DNA of 38,832 nucleotides. Source: Actinomycetes bacterium. Its GTDB lineage: Bacteria > Actinomycetota > Actinomycetes > Actinomycetales > Cellulomonadaceae. Positions 26,219 to 33,410 of the stretch are shown one piece after another. The number at the start of each line of letters is the position of its first letter. Within the stretch, counting starts at the first letter, position 1. Position numbers and translations under genes: made by a program. The DNA lies in the NCBI GenBank assembly GCA_021778635.1, contig JAJYCD010000023.1:1-38832 (forward strand), given 5' to 3'. Under the pieces are notes generated by a model. It ran no database searches. It saw only the letters and a program-made list of their open reading frames with translations, and was not told the DNA's origin.

Positions 26219-28956
26219 GCCAGCACCTCCGCTGCGACTGCTGCGTGCTCGACGTGTCCCGCGTGCTCGAGGTGAGCCGCGACCTGGGCGACTGCGGCTC
26301 CTGCGTGCAGGATCGAGTCGACGATGTCCTTGACGCCGGCCGCGGTGCCGGCGACGAAGACGCCGGGGATGTCGGTCCGGCCGGGTTCGAGGTCGTCGTC
26401 GGGTTCGGCGACGTAGAAGTACTCGTCGAGACCGAGCCGCTCGCCGGTGAAGAGCTTCTCGACCTCGCGGTTCGGCTGGATCCCGACGGCGAGGACGACG
26501 AGGTCGTACTCGGCCTCGACGATCGCGCCACCGTTCTCGATGTCCTCGTAGCGGACGATCAGGTCACCGTTCTCCTTCTCGGTGATCTTGGCCACGCGCC
26601 CCTTGATGTACTCGGCGCCCATGTCCTTCGCCTGCTCGTAGAACTCGTTGTAGCGCTTGCCGGCGGCGCGGATGTCCATGTAGTGCATGGTCACGTCGGC
26701 CAGCGGCAGCGCGCCCATGATCAGCTGGTTCTGCTTGACGGAGTACATGCAGCAGACCTTCGAGCAGAGCGGGTTGCCGGACGTCTTGTCCCGGGACCCG
26801 GTGCACGAGACGTACGCGATGCGCTCGGGCACCTTGCCGTCGCCCGGACGGAGCACCGTGTTGAACGGGCGCGTCGGTGCGAGGAGGCGGTCCATCTGCA
26901 TGCCGGTGATGACGTTCGCGTAGGTGCCGTACCCGTACTCGGGCTTGAGGTCGGCGGCGAACAGCTTGTACCCGGTCGAGACGACGACAGCGCCGACGCT
27001 GATCTCCGAGACGACCTCGCGCTTGTCGAACCGGATGGCGTCGGCCGGGCACGCGGACACGCACTCCTGGCACTCCGAGCAGACGCCGCAGTCCAGGCAG
27101 CCACCGGCACCGGCCCGGGCCTCGGCCTCGGTCAACGCGGGCTCGAGCTCGTCGAAGTCGACAGGAGCGGGGGAGAAGCGGGTGTCCGGGGTGATGGGCT
27201 CGCGCCGGGTGTGGCTCTTCTGCCGGGCCAGCACCTCGGCCTTGTCGACCACGCCGAGCAGGTCGTCGAGGGCCGGGAAGGTCCCGAGCTCGCGGCCGTT
27301 GACCCAGTTGTCGATCATGTACGCCGCGCGCCGACCGGCGCCGACGGCACGCGTGATGTCGGTCGCGCCACTCGTGACGTCGCCCGCGGCGAAGAGGTAC
27401 GGGACCTCGGTCTGCAGCGTCGTCTCGTCGACGGCGATCCGGCTGCCGCCCTGGACACCCGTCAGGCTCTCGAACGGGGCCGGGTCGGGAGCCATCCCGA
27501 TCGCCGAGATCACGGCGTCGCACGGGATCACGAACTCGCTTCCCGCGATCGGCTCGGGGCGGCGCCGCCCGGAGGCGTCGGCCTGACCGAGCTGCATGCG
27601 CTGGCAGCGGAGCCCGGTGACGGCACCGGCGGTGTCGGTGACGACCGAGACCGGGGCGACGAGGTACTCGAACCCGACGCCCTCCTTCTCCGCGTCCTCG
27701 ATCTCGGCGGCGTGCGCGGGCATCTCCTCGCGTCCGCGCCGGTAGGCGACCCGGACCTCGAGGGCGCCGAGGCGTCGGGCCGTGCGTGCGGTGTCCATCG
27801 CGACGTTGCCGCCGCCGACGACGACCACGCGCTTCCCGGCGAGCTCGGGGGCCTCGTCGACCCGCACCTGCCGGAGGAAGTCGAGGCCCGCGAGCACGCC
27901 GTCGGACTCCTCTCCCGGCACGCCGAGCGAGGTTGCGCGCGGGGTGCCGGTGGCGAGCAGCACGGCGTCGTACCCCTCGGCCTTGAGGGCCTCGAGGTCG
28001 CTGATGGACGAGTTCGTCACGATCTCGACGCCGAGGGCGGTGACGTTGGCGATGTCCTGCTCGACGACCTCCTGGGGGAGGCGGTAGGCGGGCAGCGCGT
28101 GCCGCAGGAAGCCGCCCGGCTGGGACTCGGCCTCGTGGATGCGAACCTGGTAGCCGAGCCGCGCGAGCTGCCACGCCGCGGTGAGTCCGGCCGGGCCGGA
28201 TCCGACGATCGCGACGCTCTTGCCGTTGGGGGTGGGCATCTCGACGCCCGGCCCGTCCACCTCGGCGTAGTGACGGTCGGCGGCGAACCGCTTGAGCCGG
28301 CGGATCGGGATCGTCCCCTCGAGGGCGCCGCGGGAGCACTCGGACTCGCAGGGGGCGTAGCACGCGCGCCCCAGGGTCCCGACCAGCGGCGTCGCGTCGA
28401 GGACGAGCTGGAACGCCTCCTCGTACTTCCCGCTCCGGATCAGCGAGACGTAACCGTGCGCCTTGATGCCGGCGGGGCAGTTGTCGATGCACGGCGACGT
28501 GCCGGCACGCGTGATCACGGCCTTCTTCGGCACGGCCTGCGGGAACGCGATGTAGGCGGCCCGGCGGGCCACGAGATCGGAGTTGAACTCGTCCGGCACC
28601 GCGACGGTGCAGGCGGTCTGGCACTCGTTGCAGCCGGTGCAGGCGGCCCAGTCGACGAACGTCGACTTCTCCTTCACGGTGGCGCGGAACGCGCCGTTGC
28701 TCTCCCGCTTGACCCCGAGGACCTCGCTGTAGGTCTTGGTGGTGATGTTGGGGTGGTTGATGGTCGACGACATCTTCGGCCCGGAGATGCAGCTTGCGCA
28801 GTCGAGGGTCGGGAAGACCTTGCTGAGCAGGATCATCCGTCCGCCGACGCTCGCCTCCTTCTCGACGAGCAGGACCTTGTAGCCCATGTCGGCGAGCTTG
28901 ATCGACGACTCCATCCCACCAATGCCACTGCCGATCACGAGGACGTCGTAGTCCAT
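26215..28956 (-). CDS. HdrA-like flavoprotein with an inserted GltD/NfnB-type NAD(P)H domain
   Basis: A 913-residue chimera. Residues 1-145 are the first half of an HdrA flavin domain: FAD motif VIGSGIGGMESSIKLADMG (7-25), the LDCASCISGPKMS cysteines (53, 56) and a ferredoxin cluster CTGCNECQTAC (106-116). Residues about 145-570 are a complete GltD-type module: Cys-rich entry (156, 160, 199, 203, 207), second FAD site AIVGSGPAGLTAAW (249-262), and NADPH site VVVVGGGNVAMDTARTARRLGA (about 377-398) with YRRGREEMPA (405-414). A second ferredoxin, CLDCGVCSECQECVSACP (620-637), then leads into the second HdrA half (SVGAVVVSTGYKLF, CSKVCCMYS 731-739, VAGTAAGVKDIVDSI). The canonical N-terminal HdrA cluster domain is absent here but present in the neighbouring protein. 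It is predicted to take electrons from, or give them to, NAD(P)H and possibly bifurcate them. Confidence 0.9.
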   Translation of the reverse strand: MDYDVLVIGSGIGGMESSIKLADMGYKVLLVEKEASVGGRMILLSKVFPTLDCASCISGPKMSSTINHPNITTKTYSEVLGVKRESNGAFRATVKEKSTFVDWAACTGCNECQTACTVAVPDEFNSDLVARRAAYIAFPQAVPKKAVITRAGTSPCIDNCPAGIKAHGYVSLIRSGKYEEAFQLVLDATPLVGTLGRACYAPCESECSRGALEGTIPIRRLKRFAADRHYAEVDGPGVEMPTPNGKSVAIVGSGPAGLTAAWQLARLGYQVRIHEAESQPGGFLRHALPAYRLPQEVVEQDIANVTALGVEIVTNSSISDLEALKAEGYDAVLLATGTPRATSLGVPGEESDGVLAGLDFLRQVRVDEAPELAGKRVVVVGGGNVAMDTARTARRLGALEVRVAYRRGREEMPAHAAEIEDAEKEGVGFEYLVAPVSVVTDTAGAVTGLRCQRMQLGQADASGRRRPEPIAGSEFVIPCDAVISAIGMAPDPAPFESLTGVQGGSRIAVDETTLQTEVPYLFAAGDVTSGATDITRAVGAGRRAAYMIDNWVNGRELGTFPALDDLLGVVDKAEVLARQKSHTRREPITPDTRFSPAPVDFDELEPALTEAEARAGAGGCLDCGVCSECQECVSACPADAIRFDKREVVSEISVGAVVVSTGYKLFAADLKPEYGYGTYANVITGMQMDRLLAPTRPFNTVLRPGDGKVPERIAYVSCTGSRDKTSGNPLCSKVCCMYSVKQNQLIMGALPLADVTMHYMDIRAAGKRYNEFYEQAKDMGAEYIKGRVAKITEKENGDLIVRYEDIENGGAIVEAEYDLVVLAVGIQPNREVEKLFTGERLGLDEYFYVAEPDDDLEPGRTDIPGVFVAGTAAGVKDIVDSILHAGAAVAQVAAHLEHAGHVEHAAVAAEVLA

Positions 28957-29010
28957 CGGTGACTCCAGTTCTGTGTTGTCCGCGGCGCTGTGCGGTGACG
29001 CGACGACGCG

Positions 29011-29490
29011 CTAGATGAACAGGTTGACGTTCGCCTCGTCCGCGTCGCCGAGGTAGCTCGCGACGCCGGCGAACTCGAGGCCGTCGATCAGCTCCTCGGC
29101 CCGGAGGCCCATGATGTCCATCGACATGGTGCAGGCGACCATCTTGATGCCCTGCTCGCGTGCCGTGGCGATGAGCTCCTCGAGGGACATCACGTTCTGC
29201 TGGCGCATCATCCGCTGCATGAGCTTGGGTCCGGCACCCGCGAAGTTCATGTGCGAGAGGGCGAGTCGTCCGGGACCCCGGGGCATCATCGCGGCGAAGG
29301 CCTTCTGCAGCGGGCTCTTGCGGCTCGTCGCCACCTTCTCCGGCCGCCTGAGGGCGTTGAGCCCCCAGAACGTGAAGAACATCGTGACGTCGTCGTCCAT
29401 CGCTGCCGCACCGTTGGCGATGATGAACGCGGCCATCACCTTGTCGAAGTCCCCGCTGAACAGGATGATCGTCTTGCGTGTGGTGTCCAC
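29011..29490 (-). CDS. DsrE/DsrF/DrsH-like protein (COG2210 DsrE2 type)
   Basis: A 159-residue protein of the COG2210 group. Family signatures are TIILFSGDFDKVMAAFIIANGAAAMDDDVTMFFTFWGLNALRR (8-49), the Met-rich MPRGPGRLALSHMNFAGAGPKLM stretch (69-91), and KMVACTMSMDIMGL (116-129) with the single cysteine 120, the residue that carries persulfide sulfur in DsrE proteins. GTG 29490 is chosen because AGAAGGA precedes it and earlier sequence is not protein-like. In sulfur bacteria DsrE2/DsrE3 act with TusA as cytoplasmic sulfur carriers, and TusA is in the same operon here. It is soluble or peripherally membrane-bound. Confidence 0.9.
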   Translation of the reverse strand: MDTTRKTIILFSGDFDKVMAAFIIANGAAAMDDDVTMFFTFWGLNALRRPEKVATSRKSPLQKAFAAMMPRGPGRLALSHMNFAGAGPKLMQRMMRQQNVMSLEELIATAREQGIKMVACTMSMDIMGLRAEELIDGLEFAGVASYLGDADEANVNLFI

Positions 29491-29522
29491 CGTTCCGGCT
29501 TCCTTCTGTCGTTGATCGTCGG

Positions 29523-29948
29523 TCACGGGGTGACGTCGACGGGACCCATGTCCACCAACATCTGCGAGAACTCGCGCATGTAGTTGACGAACGGCTCGGC
29601 GCACACCGAGCAGACGGCGGCCATCTTCAGCCGCTGCGGCTCGATGCCACGCTCCTTCATGAGCTCCTGCGCCTGCGTGACGATGCGCGACGTGCGTTCC
29701 GCGCAGTCGGGGAGGAGCGCGCACTCCTCCCCGTCGGAGGCGATGAACACCCCGTCGAGACCCGTCTCGAAGGCATGCAGGATCCACCCCGGCTTGAGGC
29801 CGCTGCTGCACGGCACGCTCATCGTCGAGACGGTCGCCGAGTAGTGGAGGTGACGACTGCCCGCGAGGTCGATGCCCGGGTCGGAGATGTTGTTCGTGGA
29901 GAAGACGAGGATCCTCGGCGAGAAGCCGGTGACGGTCGCGGTCGGCAC
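29523..29948 (-). CDS. MvhD/FlpD-like iron-sulfur subunit (PF02662 family)
   Basis: A 141-residue homologue of the methyl-viologen hydrogenase delta subunit (MvhD/FlpD), which in methanogens links an electron donor to HdrA. RILVFSTNNISDPGIDLAG (12-30) corresponds to the first strand, VPCSSGLKPGWILHAFETGLDGVFIASDGEECALLPDC (46-82) to the signature core, and IEPQRLKMAAVCSVCAEPF (102-120) to the second half. Typical members have two cysteines in the first strand (CCNWC-like); here that stretch is STNNISD with none. Cys 47, 76, 82, 113 and 116 remain and could still bind a [2Fe-2S] centre. The start is GTG 29948, seven bases after the TusA stop. Its co-encoding with two HdrA-type proteins supports the assignment. 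Confidence 0.85.
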   Translation of the reverse strand: MPTATVTGFSPRILVFSTNNISDPGIDLAGSRHLHYSATVSTMSVPCSSGLKPGWILHAFETGLDGVFIASDGEECALLPDCAERTSRIVTQAQELMKERGIEPQRLKMAAVCSVCAEPFVNYMREFSQMLVDMGPVDVTP

Positions 29949-29955
29949 GATCAGG

Positions 29956-30216
29956 TCACTTCATCTTGCGGAGGTACAGGTGCAGGTAGCCGGCGTCGTC
30001 GAACGAGCCGAGGAACTCGTGCCCCATCTTCTTCGACCAGGCCGGGAGGTCCTTCAGGGTTCCCGAGTCGGTGGCGAGCACCTCCATCACACCGTTGACC
30101 GGGACACCGCCGATGGCCTTCTTGGCGGCCAGGATCGGTCCGGGGCACGAGGTGCCTCGCGCGTCGACGACCTGGGCGATCGTGAGTGCCTTGAGCTCCT
30201 CGGTGGCGACCGTCAT
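29956..30216 (-). CDS. tusA: TusA sulfur-carrier protein
   Basis: An 86-residue protein with the TusA hallmark DARGTSCPGPILAAKKAI (18-35), where Cys 24 in CPGP accepts persulfide sulfur, and a compact alpha/beta fold ending HLYLRKMK. ATG 30216 follows AAGGAGGATTCACC, the best ribosome binding site of the operon. TusA family proteins pass sulfane sulfur from desulfurases or rhodaneses to DsrE-type partners or Hdr-like enzymes. It is the first gene of the seven-gene Hdr/Qmo-like operon and lies behind two CsoR/CstR-type palindromes. In most bacteria TusA serves tRNA thiolation; this context points to redox sulfur metabolism. Confidence 0.94.
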   Translation of the reverse strand: MTVATEELKALTIAQVVDARGTSCPGPILAAKKAIGGVPVNGVMEVLATDSGTLKDLPAWSKKMGHEFLGSFDDAGYLHLYLRKMK

Positions 30217-30443
30217 GGTGAATCCTCCTTGATCGGGCGCGCGGTGGCGCGCCATGGTGTTGCCTGGGTCCGGATCGATACCGGGCGTCGCGGCACGGCG
30301 GCGACCGGAGCGTCCGGTCCGCGACCGTCGCGCCGACCGAGCCGTGCGGTGGGCGTCGCGCTCAGGTCCACCGTTGGACCGGTACCGATGTGCACATGCC
30401 AAGGCTGTACCCGACGCCCCTGTCGATTCAGGGTCGAACGTCC

Positions 30444-30457
30444 TACCCCCGGGGGTA
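30444..30457. promoter_or_regulatory. CsoR/CstR-type operator, site 1
   Basis: TACCCCCGGGGGTA is a perfect 14-bp palindrome of the TACC-GC-GGTA form bound by CsoR-family repressors, including copper sensors (CsoR, RicR) and persulfide sensors (CstR). It lies about 230 bases before the tusA start. Confidence 0.65.
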
Positions 30458-30467
30458 TGTGCGCACC

Positions 30468-30481
30468 TACCCCCCGGGGTA
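30468..30481. promoter_or_regulatory. CsoR/CstR-type operator, site 2
   Basis: TACCCCCCGGGGTA is a near-perfect copy of site 1, one base off symmetry, centred 24 bp away. Two adjacent operators of the same type make chance unlikely. Confidence 0.6.
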
Positions 30482-30576
30482 TGCCGTCGCGGGCGGTGAC
30501 GCTGCTGTCACGCGGCGCGTCGGGCCTGCCCGATGTCGCAGGTGAGCGGCGTGCGGAGCGGTGGTTCAGCCGTGCG

Positions 30577-31128
30577 TCACGACGGTCGTGCCACCGTCGA
30601 CGGCGAGCTCTCCAGGGCGGACCACAGGTGGATCGTGCGGAGGGTGTACCCGGTCGCGAGGACGTCGTCGAGGGTGCCGGGATCGTTGTCGCGGGCGAAC
30701 CGCAGCGCTGCCGAGCCCGACAGCTCGATGCCGAAGTACGCCCGGTGGACGGTCGTGGTCTCGAGCATCATCCGGTCGTCACCGTCACCGGTGACGGCCC
30801 AGGCATGCTGCCGCCAGAGGCCGGTGTCGTCGAGCGCGTACCCCGTCGCGACCGTGTGGGCCACCCCGAAGATCCACAGGTCCGCGCTGTTCGCACCGCT
30901 GGACCGGGCCCAACCCGGTGCGGGGATGCTCCGGATCGTGACGAGGGCGCCGGCCAGCAGCTCCTCGAGGTACCGGTCGGGCGAGGCCGGCGGCACGACG
31001 GCGGCGCCACCGTGGCCGAGGAGCGTGCGACAGAGGCTCGACCACCGCGTGCGGTACTCGGACGGCGCCCCCGGATCCCGTGCGTCTGAGCCGTCGCGTG
31101 CGGTCCGGTGCCCTGCAAGGTCGACCAT
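30577..31128 (-). CDS. Hypothetical protein, 183 residues
   Basis: I do not recognise a family. It begins with a polar, disordered-looking part (residues 1-25), then an alternating hydrophobic core: RWSSLCRTLLGHGGAAVVPP (28-47), RYLEELLAGALVTIRSI, ADLWIFGVAHTVATGYALDDTGLWRQHAWAVT, and MMLETTTVHRAYFGIELSGSAALRFARDN. There is no signal peptide or membrane helix, so a soluble cytoplasmic protein is likely. Coding support comes from ordinary residue composition compared with the arginine-rich other frames. It is upstream of the tusA control region on the same strand and divergent from the alpha/beta hydrolase gene. Whether its transcription continues into the operon cannot be told. Confidence 0.65.
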   Translation of the reverse strand: MVDLAGHRTARDGSDARDPGAPSEYRTRWSSLCRTLLGHGGAAVVPPASPDRYLEELLAGALVTIRSIPAPGWARSSGANSADLWIFGVAHTVATGYALDDTGLWRQHAWAVTGDGDDRMMLETTTVHRAYFGIELSGSAALRFARDNDPGTLDDVLATGYTLRTIHLWSALESSPSTVARPS

Positions 31129-31346
31129 CCACCCAGTGTGCGCTGCGATGGCCGTCGACGAAGGCGGTTCGCGTCCCTCGTGCGTCCCGGACCGGTCGAC
31201 GCGCTCACGCCTCGTCCGGTTGGAGACGTTCGTCCCTGTTCTGCGCTCCGCGTGCGTCGCTACGCTCAGGGCGCGTGCTGCGGCGGGGCGGCATCCGGTG
31301 CGGTCCTGATGGTCGTCCCGAGCCCGTGGCGCGGGAGGTGGCGACG

Positions 31347-32213
31347 GTGCGCTGGCGGGGGAGTCCGAGGCGGGGACGCGGTCGGGTCCTCACCGCGGTG
31401 ACGGTCGCCGCGACGACGGGAGTGCTCGCCGTCGGGTGCACCGGGACGACGAGCGCCCCGTCCCCCCGCGTCCCGTACGACCCCGCGCGGTCTTCCCGCA
31501 TGTTCCTCCCGGTCGGGGAGCCGAGATCTGCCGCCCCGCTCGTGGTCGTCGTGCCCGGGGGAGGCTGGGTCTCCGCCGATCCGACCGGGCTGACCGGCCT
31601 CGCGACGTGGCTGTCCGACCGCGGGGCGGCCGTCGTCACGATCACCTATCGGACCGCGTCGGACGGTGCGTACTTCCCCGTTCCCGTGCAGGACATCGCC
31701 TGCGGCCTGGCGGATGCCGTCGCCCGGGTACGCCGTGCCGGGGTCGTCGTCGGCGAGACGGTGCTCCTCGGGCACTCGGCAGGGGCGCAGCTCGCCGCCG
31801 TCGTCGCGCTCGCCCCGGCCATCGTCCCGGACACCTGCGCCGGTCCGGCCGTCGTCCCGGACCGGTTCATCGGGCTCGCCGGGCCGTACGACGTGACCCA
31901 GATCGAGGGTGCGGCGGACAGCCTCTTCGGCCCGGCCGGGGACCGCGCCACTGATCGATCGGCGTCCGACCCCGTCGTGATGGCGACCGCGCGTCCCGAC
32001 CTCGCGGTGCTGCTCGTGCACGGCACAGCCGACACCGTCGTGCCGGTCGAGCAGACGCGGCGCTTCGCCGCAGCGCTCCTCGAGACGGGTCACGAGGTGA
32101 CGACCCGTTACCTCGACGGTGTCGATCACCTCTCCGTGTTCGCCGCGGACGTCGCGGGCCCGGTCGTCGTGGAGTGGCTCGGGCTCACCGAGCCAGCCGA
32201 CCCCACCGGGTGA
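31347..32213 (+). CDS. Alpha/beta-hydrolase lipoprotein (BD-FAE/esterase-like)
   Basis: A 288-residue exported hydrolase. GTG 31347 is chosen because GGGAGG precedes it by eight bases; an earlier in-frame GTG at 31275 with TACGCT upstream is a leaderless alternative. The signal peptide ends in lipobox LAVGC (near residue 32). Catalytic parts: oxyanion loop VVVPGGGWVSADP, nucleophile elbow LLGHSAGAQLAA (Ser), acid in VLLVHGTADTVVPVEQ (Asp) and histidine in LDGVDHLSVF. This is the esterase/lipase layout of COG0657. It is anchored at the outer face of the membrane; the substrate is unknown. The gene stands alone between the hypothetical gene and the glycosyltransferase. Confidence 0.88.
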   Translation: MRWRGSPRRGRGRVLTAVTVAATTGVLAVGCTGTTSAPSPRVPYDPARSSRMFLPVGEPRSAAPLVVVVPGGGWVSADPTGLTGLATWLSDRGAAVVTITYRTASDGAYFPVPVQDIACGLADAVARVRRAGVVVGETVLLGHSAGAQLAAVVALAPAIVPDTCAGPAVVPDRFIGLAGPYDVTQIEGAADSLFGPAGDRATDRSASDPVVMATARPDLAVLLVHGTADTVVPVEQTRRFAAALLETGHEVTTRYLDGVDHLSVFAADVAGPVVVEWLGLTEPADPTG

Positions 32214-32399
32214 ATCGGGCGTGGGGTGAACCTGTCGCTGTCGACCGAGCCGTCCGGCAGGTTCGAGCGCCGAACGATCCCGGTAGACCGCGCCGTCGCT
32301 CCACTAGGCTGACTCGGCACGGTGTGCACGCGTGTGCCCACGTGCGGACCCCGCTGCAGACCCGTCCCCACCGTCTCGGGCGCCGCCGACAGGACGTAC

Positions 32400-33344
32400 A
32401 TGAAGCTCTTCATCCAGGTTCCGTGCCTCAACGAGGAGGCGAGCCTCCCCGCCGTGCTCACGTCGATCCCGGACGAGATCGACGGCATCGACGAGATCGT
32501 CGTCCTCGTGATCGACGACGGCTCGACCGACCGCACGATCGAGGTCGCCCGCGCCCACGGAGTGACGCACATCCTGCGGCACACGCGCACGATGGGACTC
32601 GCCCGCTCGTTCCGGGACGGCGTCGACTACGCCCTCGCTCGCGGTGCGGACATCGTCGTGAACACCGACGGCGACAACCAGTACCCGCAGAACCGCATCG
32701 GGGACCTCGTCGAGCCCATCCTGGCCGGGAGGGCGGACATCGTCATCGCCGACCGCCAGACGCGCACGATCGCCGAGTTCTCCCCGTTCAAGAAGACCAT
32801 GCAGCGGTTCGGGAGCTTCATCGTCAACCGCGCGGCCAGCACGTCGCTGCCCGACGCGGCGAGCGGGTTCCGCGCGTACTCCCGGCCCGCGCTGCTGCGT
32901 CTGAACGTCGTCACGCAGTTCAGCTACACGATGGAGACGATCATCCAGGCGGGGAACAAGCGCCTGCGGATCGCGAGCCTGCCGGTCGTCACGAACGCCA
33001 AGACGCGGGAGTCGCGGCTGTTCACCAGCGTGTTCCACCACATGGCGAAGTCGGCGTCCGCGATCATCCGCAGCTACCTGATGTTCAAGCCGTACGTGAT
33101 CTTCGCCAGCCTGGGAACCTTCTTCGGTCTCCTCGCGGCGATCCCGTTCGTCCGATTCCTGGTCCTCTGGGTGAGTCACGGTGACACGGCCGGCAACGTC
33201 CAGTCGCTCATCTTCGGGTCGATCATGGCGGTCGCCGCACTGCTGTCGCTCGCGCTCGGCGTCATCTCGGACCTTCAGCGCACCAACCGGGTGCTGCTCG
33301 AGGAACAGCTCGAACGGATCAAGGAGATCCAGTACCGACGTTGA
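32400..33344 (+). CDS. Family 2 glycosyltransferase, polyprenyl-phosphate sugar transferase type
   Basis: A 314-residue GT2 enzyme with two C-terminal membrane helices (about 230-252 and 268-290). The GT-A fold starts with FIQVPCLNEEASLPAVL (4-20), then VIDDGSTDRTIEVARAHG (37-54), TRTMGLARSFRDGVDYALARGADIVVNTDGDNQYP (metal-binding DGD 90-92). It is typical of dolichol-phosphate mannose synthase or GtrB-like proteins that load a polyprenyl phosphate with a sugar from a nucleotide donor. ATG 32400 follows AGGA. It likely supplies lipid-linked sugar for the neighbouring membrane glycosyltransferase and flippase genes. Confidence 0.9.
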   Translation: MKLFIQVPCLNEEASLPAVLTSIPDEIDGIDEIVVLVIDDGSTDRTIEVARAHGVTHILRHTRTMGLARSFRDGVDYALARGADIVVNTDGDNQYPQNRIGDLVEPILAGRADIVIADRQTRTIAEFSPFKKTMQRFGSFIVNRAASTSLPDAASGFRAYSRPALLRLNVVTQFSYTMETIIQAGNKRLRIASLPVVTNAKTRESRLFTSVFHHMAKSASAIIRSYLMFKPYVIFASLGTFFGLLAAIPFVRFLVLWVSHGDTAGNVQSLIFGSIMAVAALLSLALGVISDLQRTNRVLLEEQLERIKEIQYRR

Positions 33345-33371
33345 ACCAGGTGACGTGAGCGTGACGTCACT

Positions 33372-33392
33372 GCGACGCCGCTGCGGCGTCGC
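33372..33392. terminator. Convergent terminator hairpin after GT2 gene
   Basis: GCGACGCCG-CTG-CGGCGTCGC, 9-bp perfect arms and 3-nt loop, in the 66-bp gap between the convergent stops at 33344 and 33411. Confidence 0.6.
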
Positions 33393-33410
33393 TCCTCCGG
33401 CACGGCGACC

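Larger units (their letters stand above)
30217..30576. other. 360-bp control region upstream of the tusA operon
   Basis: It lies between the tusA start and the end of the upstream minus-strand gene. It contains the two GC-palindromes described separately, a CACCGTTGGACCGGTACCGATG segment with inverted GGTACC (30380-30385), and the tusA ribosome binding site. I could not identify a convincing -35/-10 pair for the minus strand. No gene is supported. Confidence 0.6.

Noticed and set aside
26245..28962. 905-codon plus-strand frame opposite the HdrA-GltD gene
   Set aside because: Exact antisense of a gene with many conserved Fe-S and flavin motifs; no recognisable product of its own.
23071..30216. 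Dissimilatory sulfate reduction or methanogen-type Hdr locus
   Set aside because: No AprAB, DsrAB, Sat, hydrogenase or HdrB CCG-domain protein is visible; only Hdr/Qmo-like components can be claimed.
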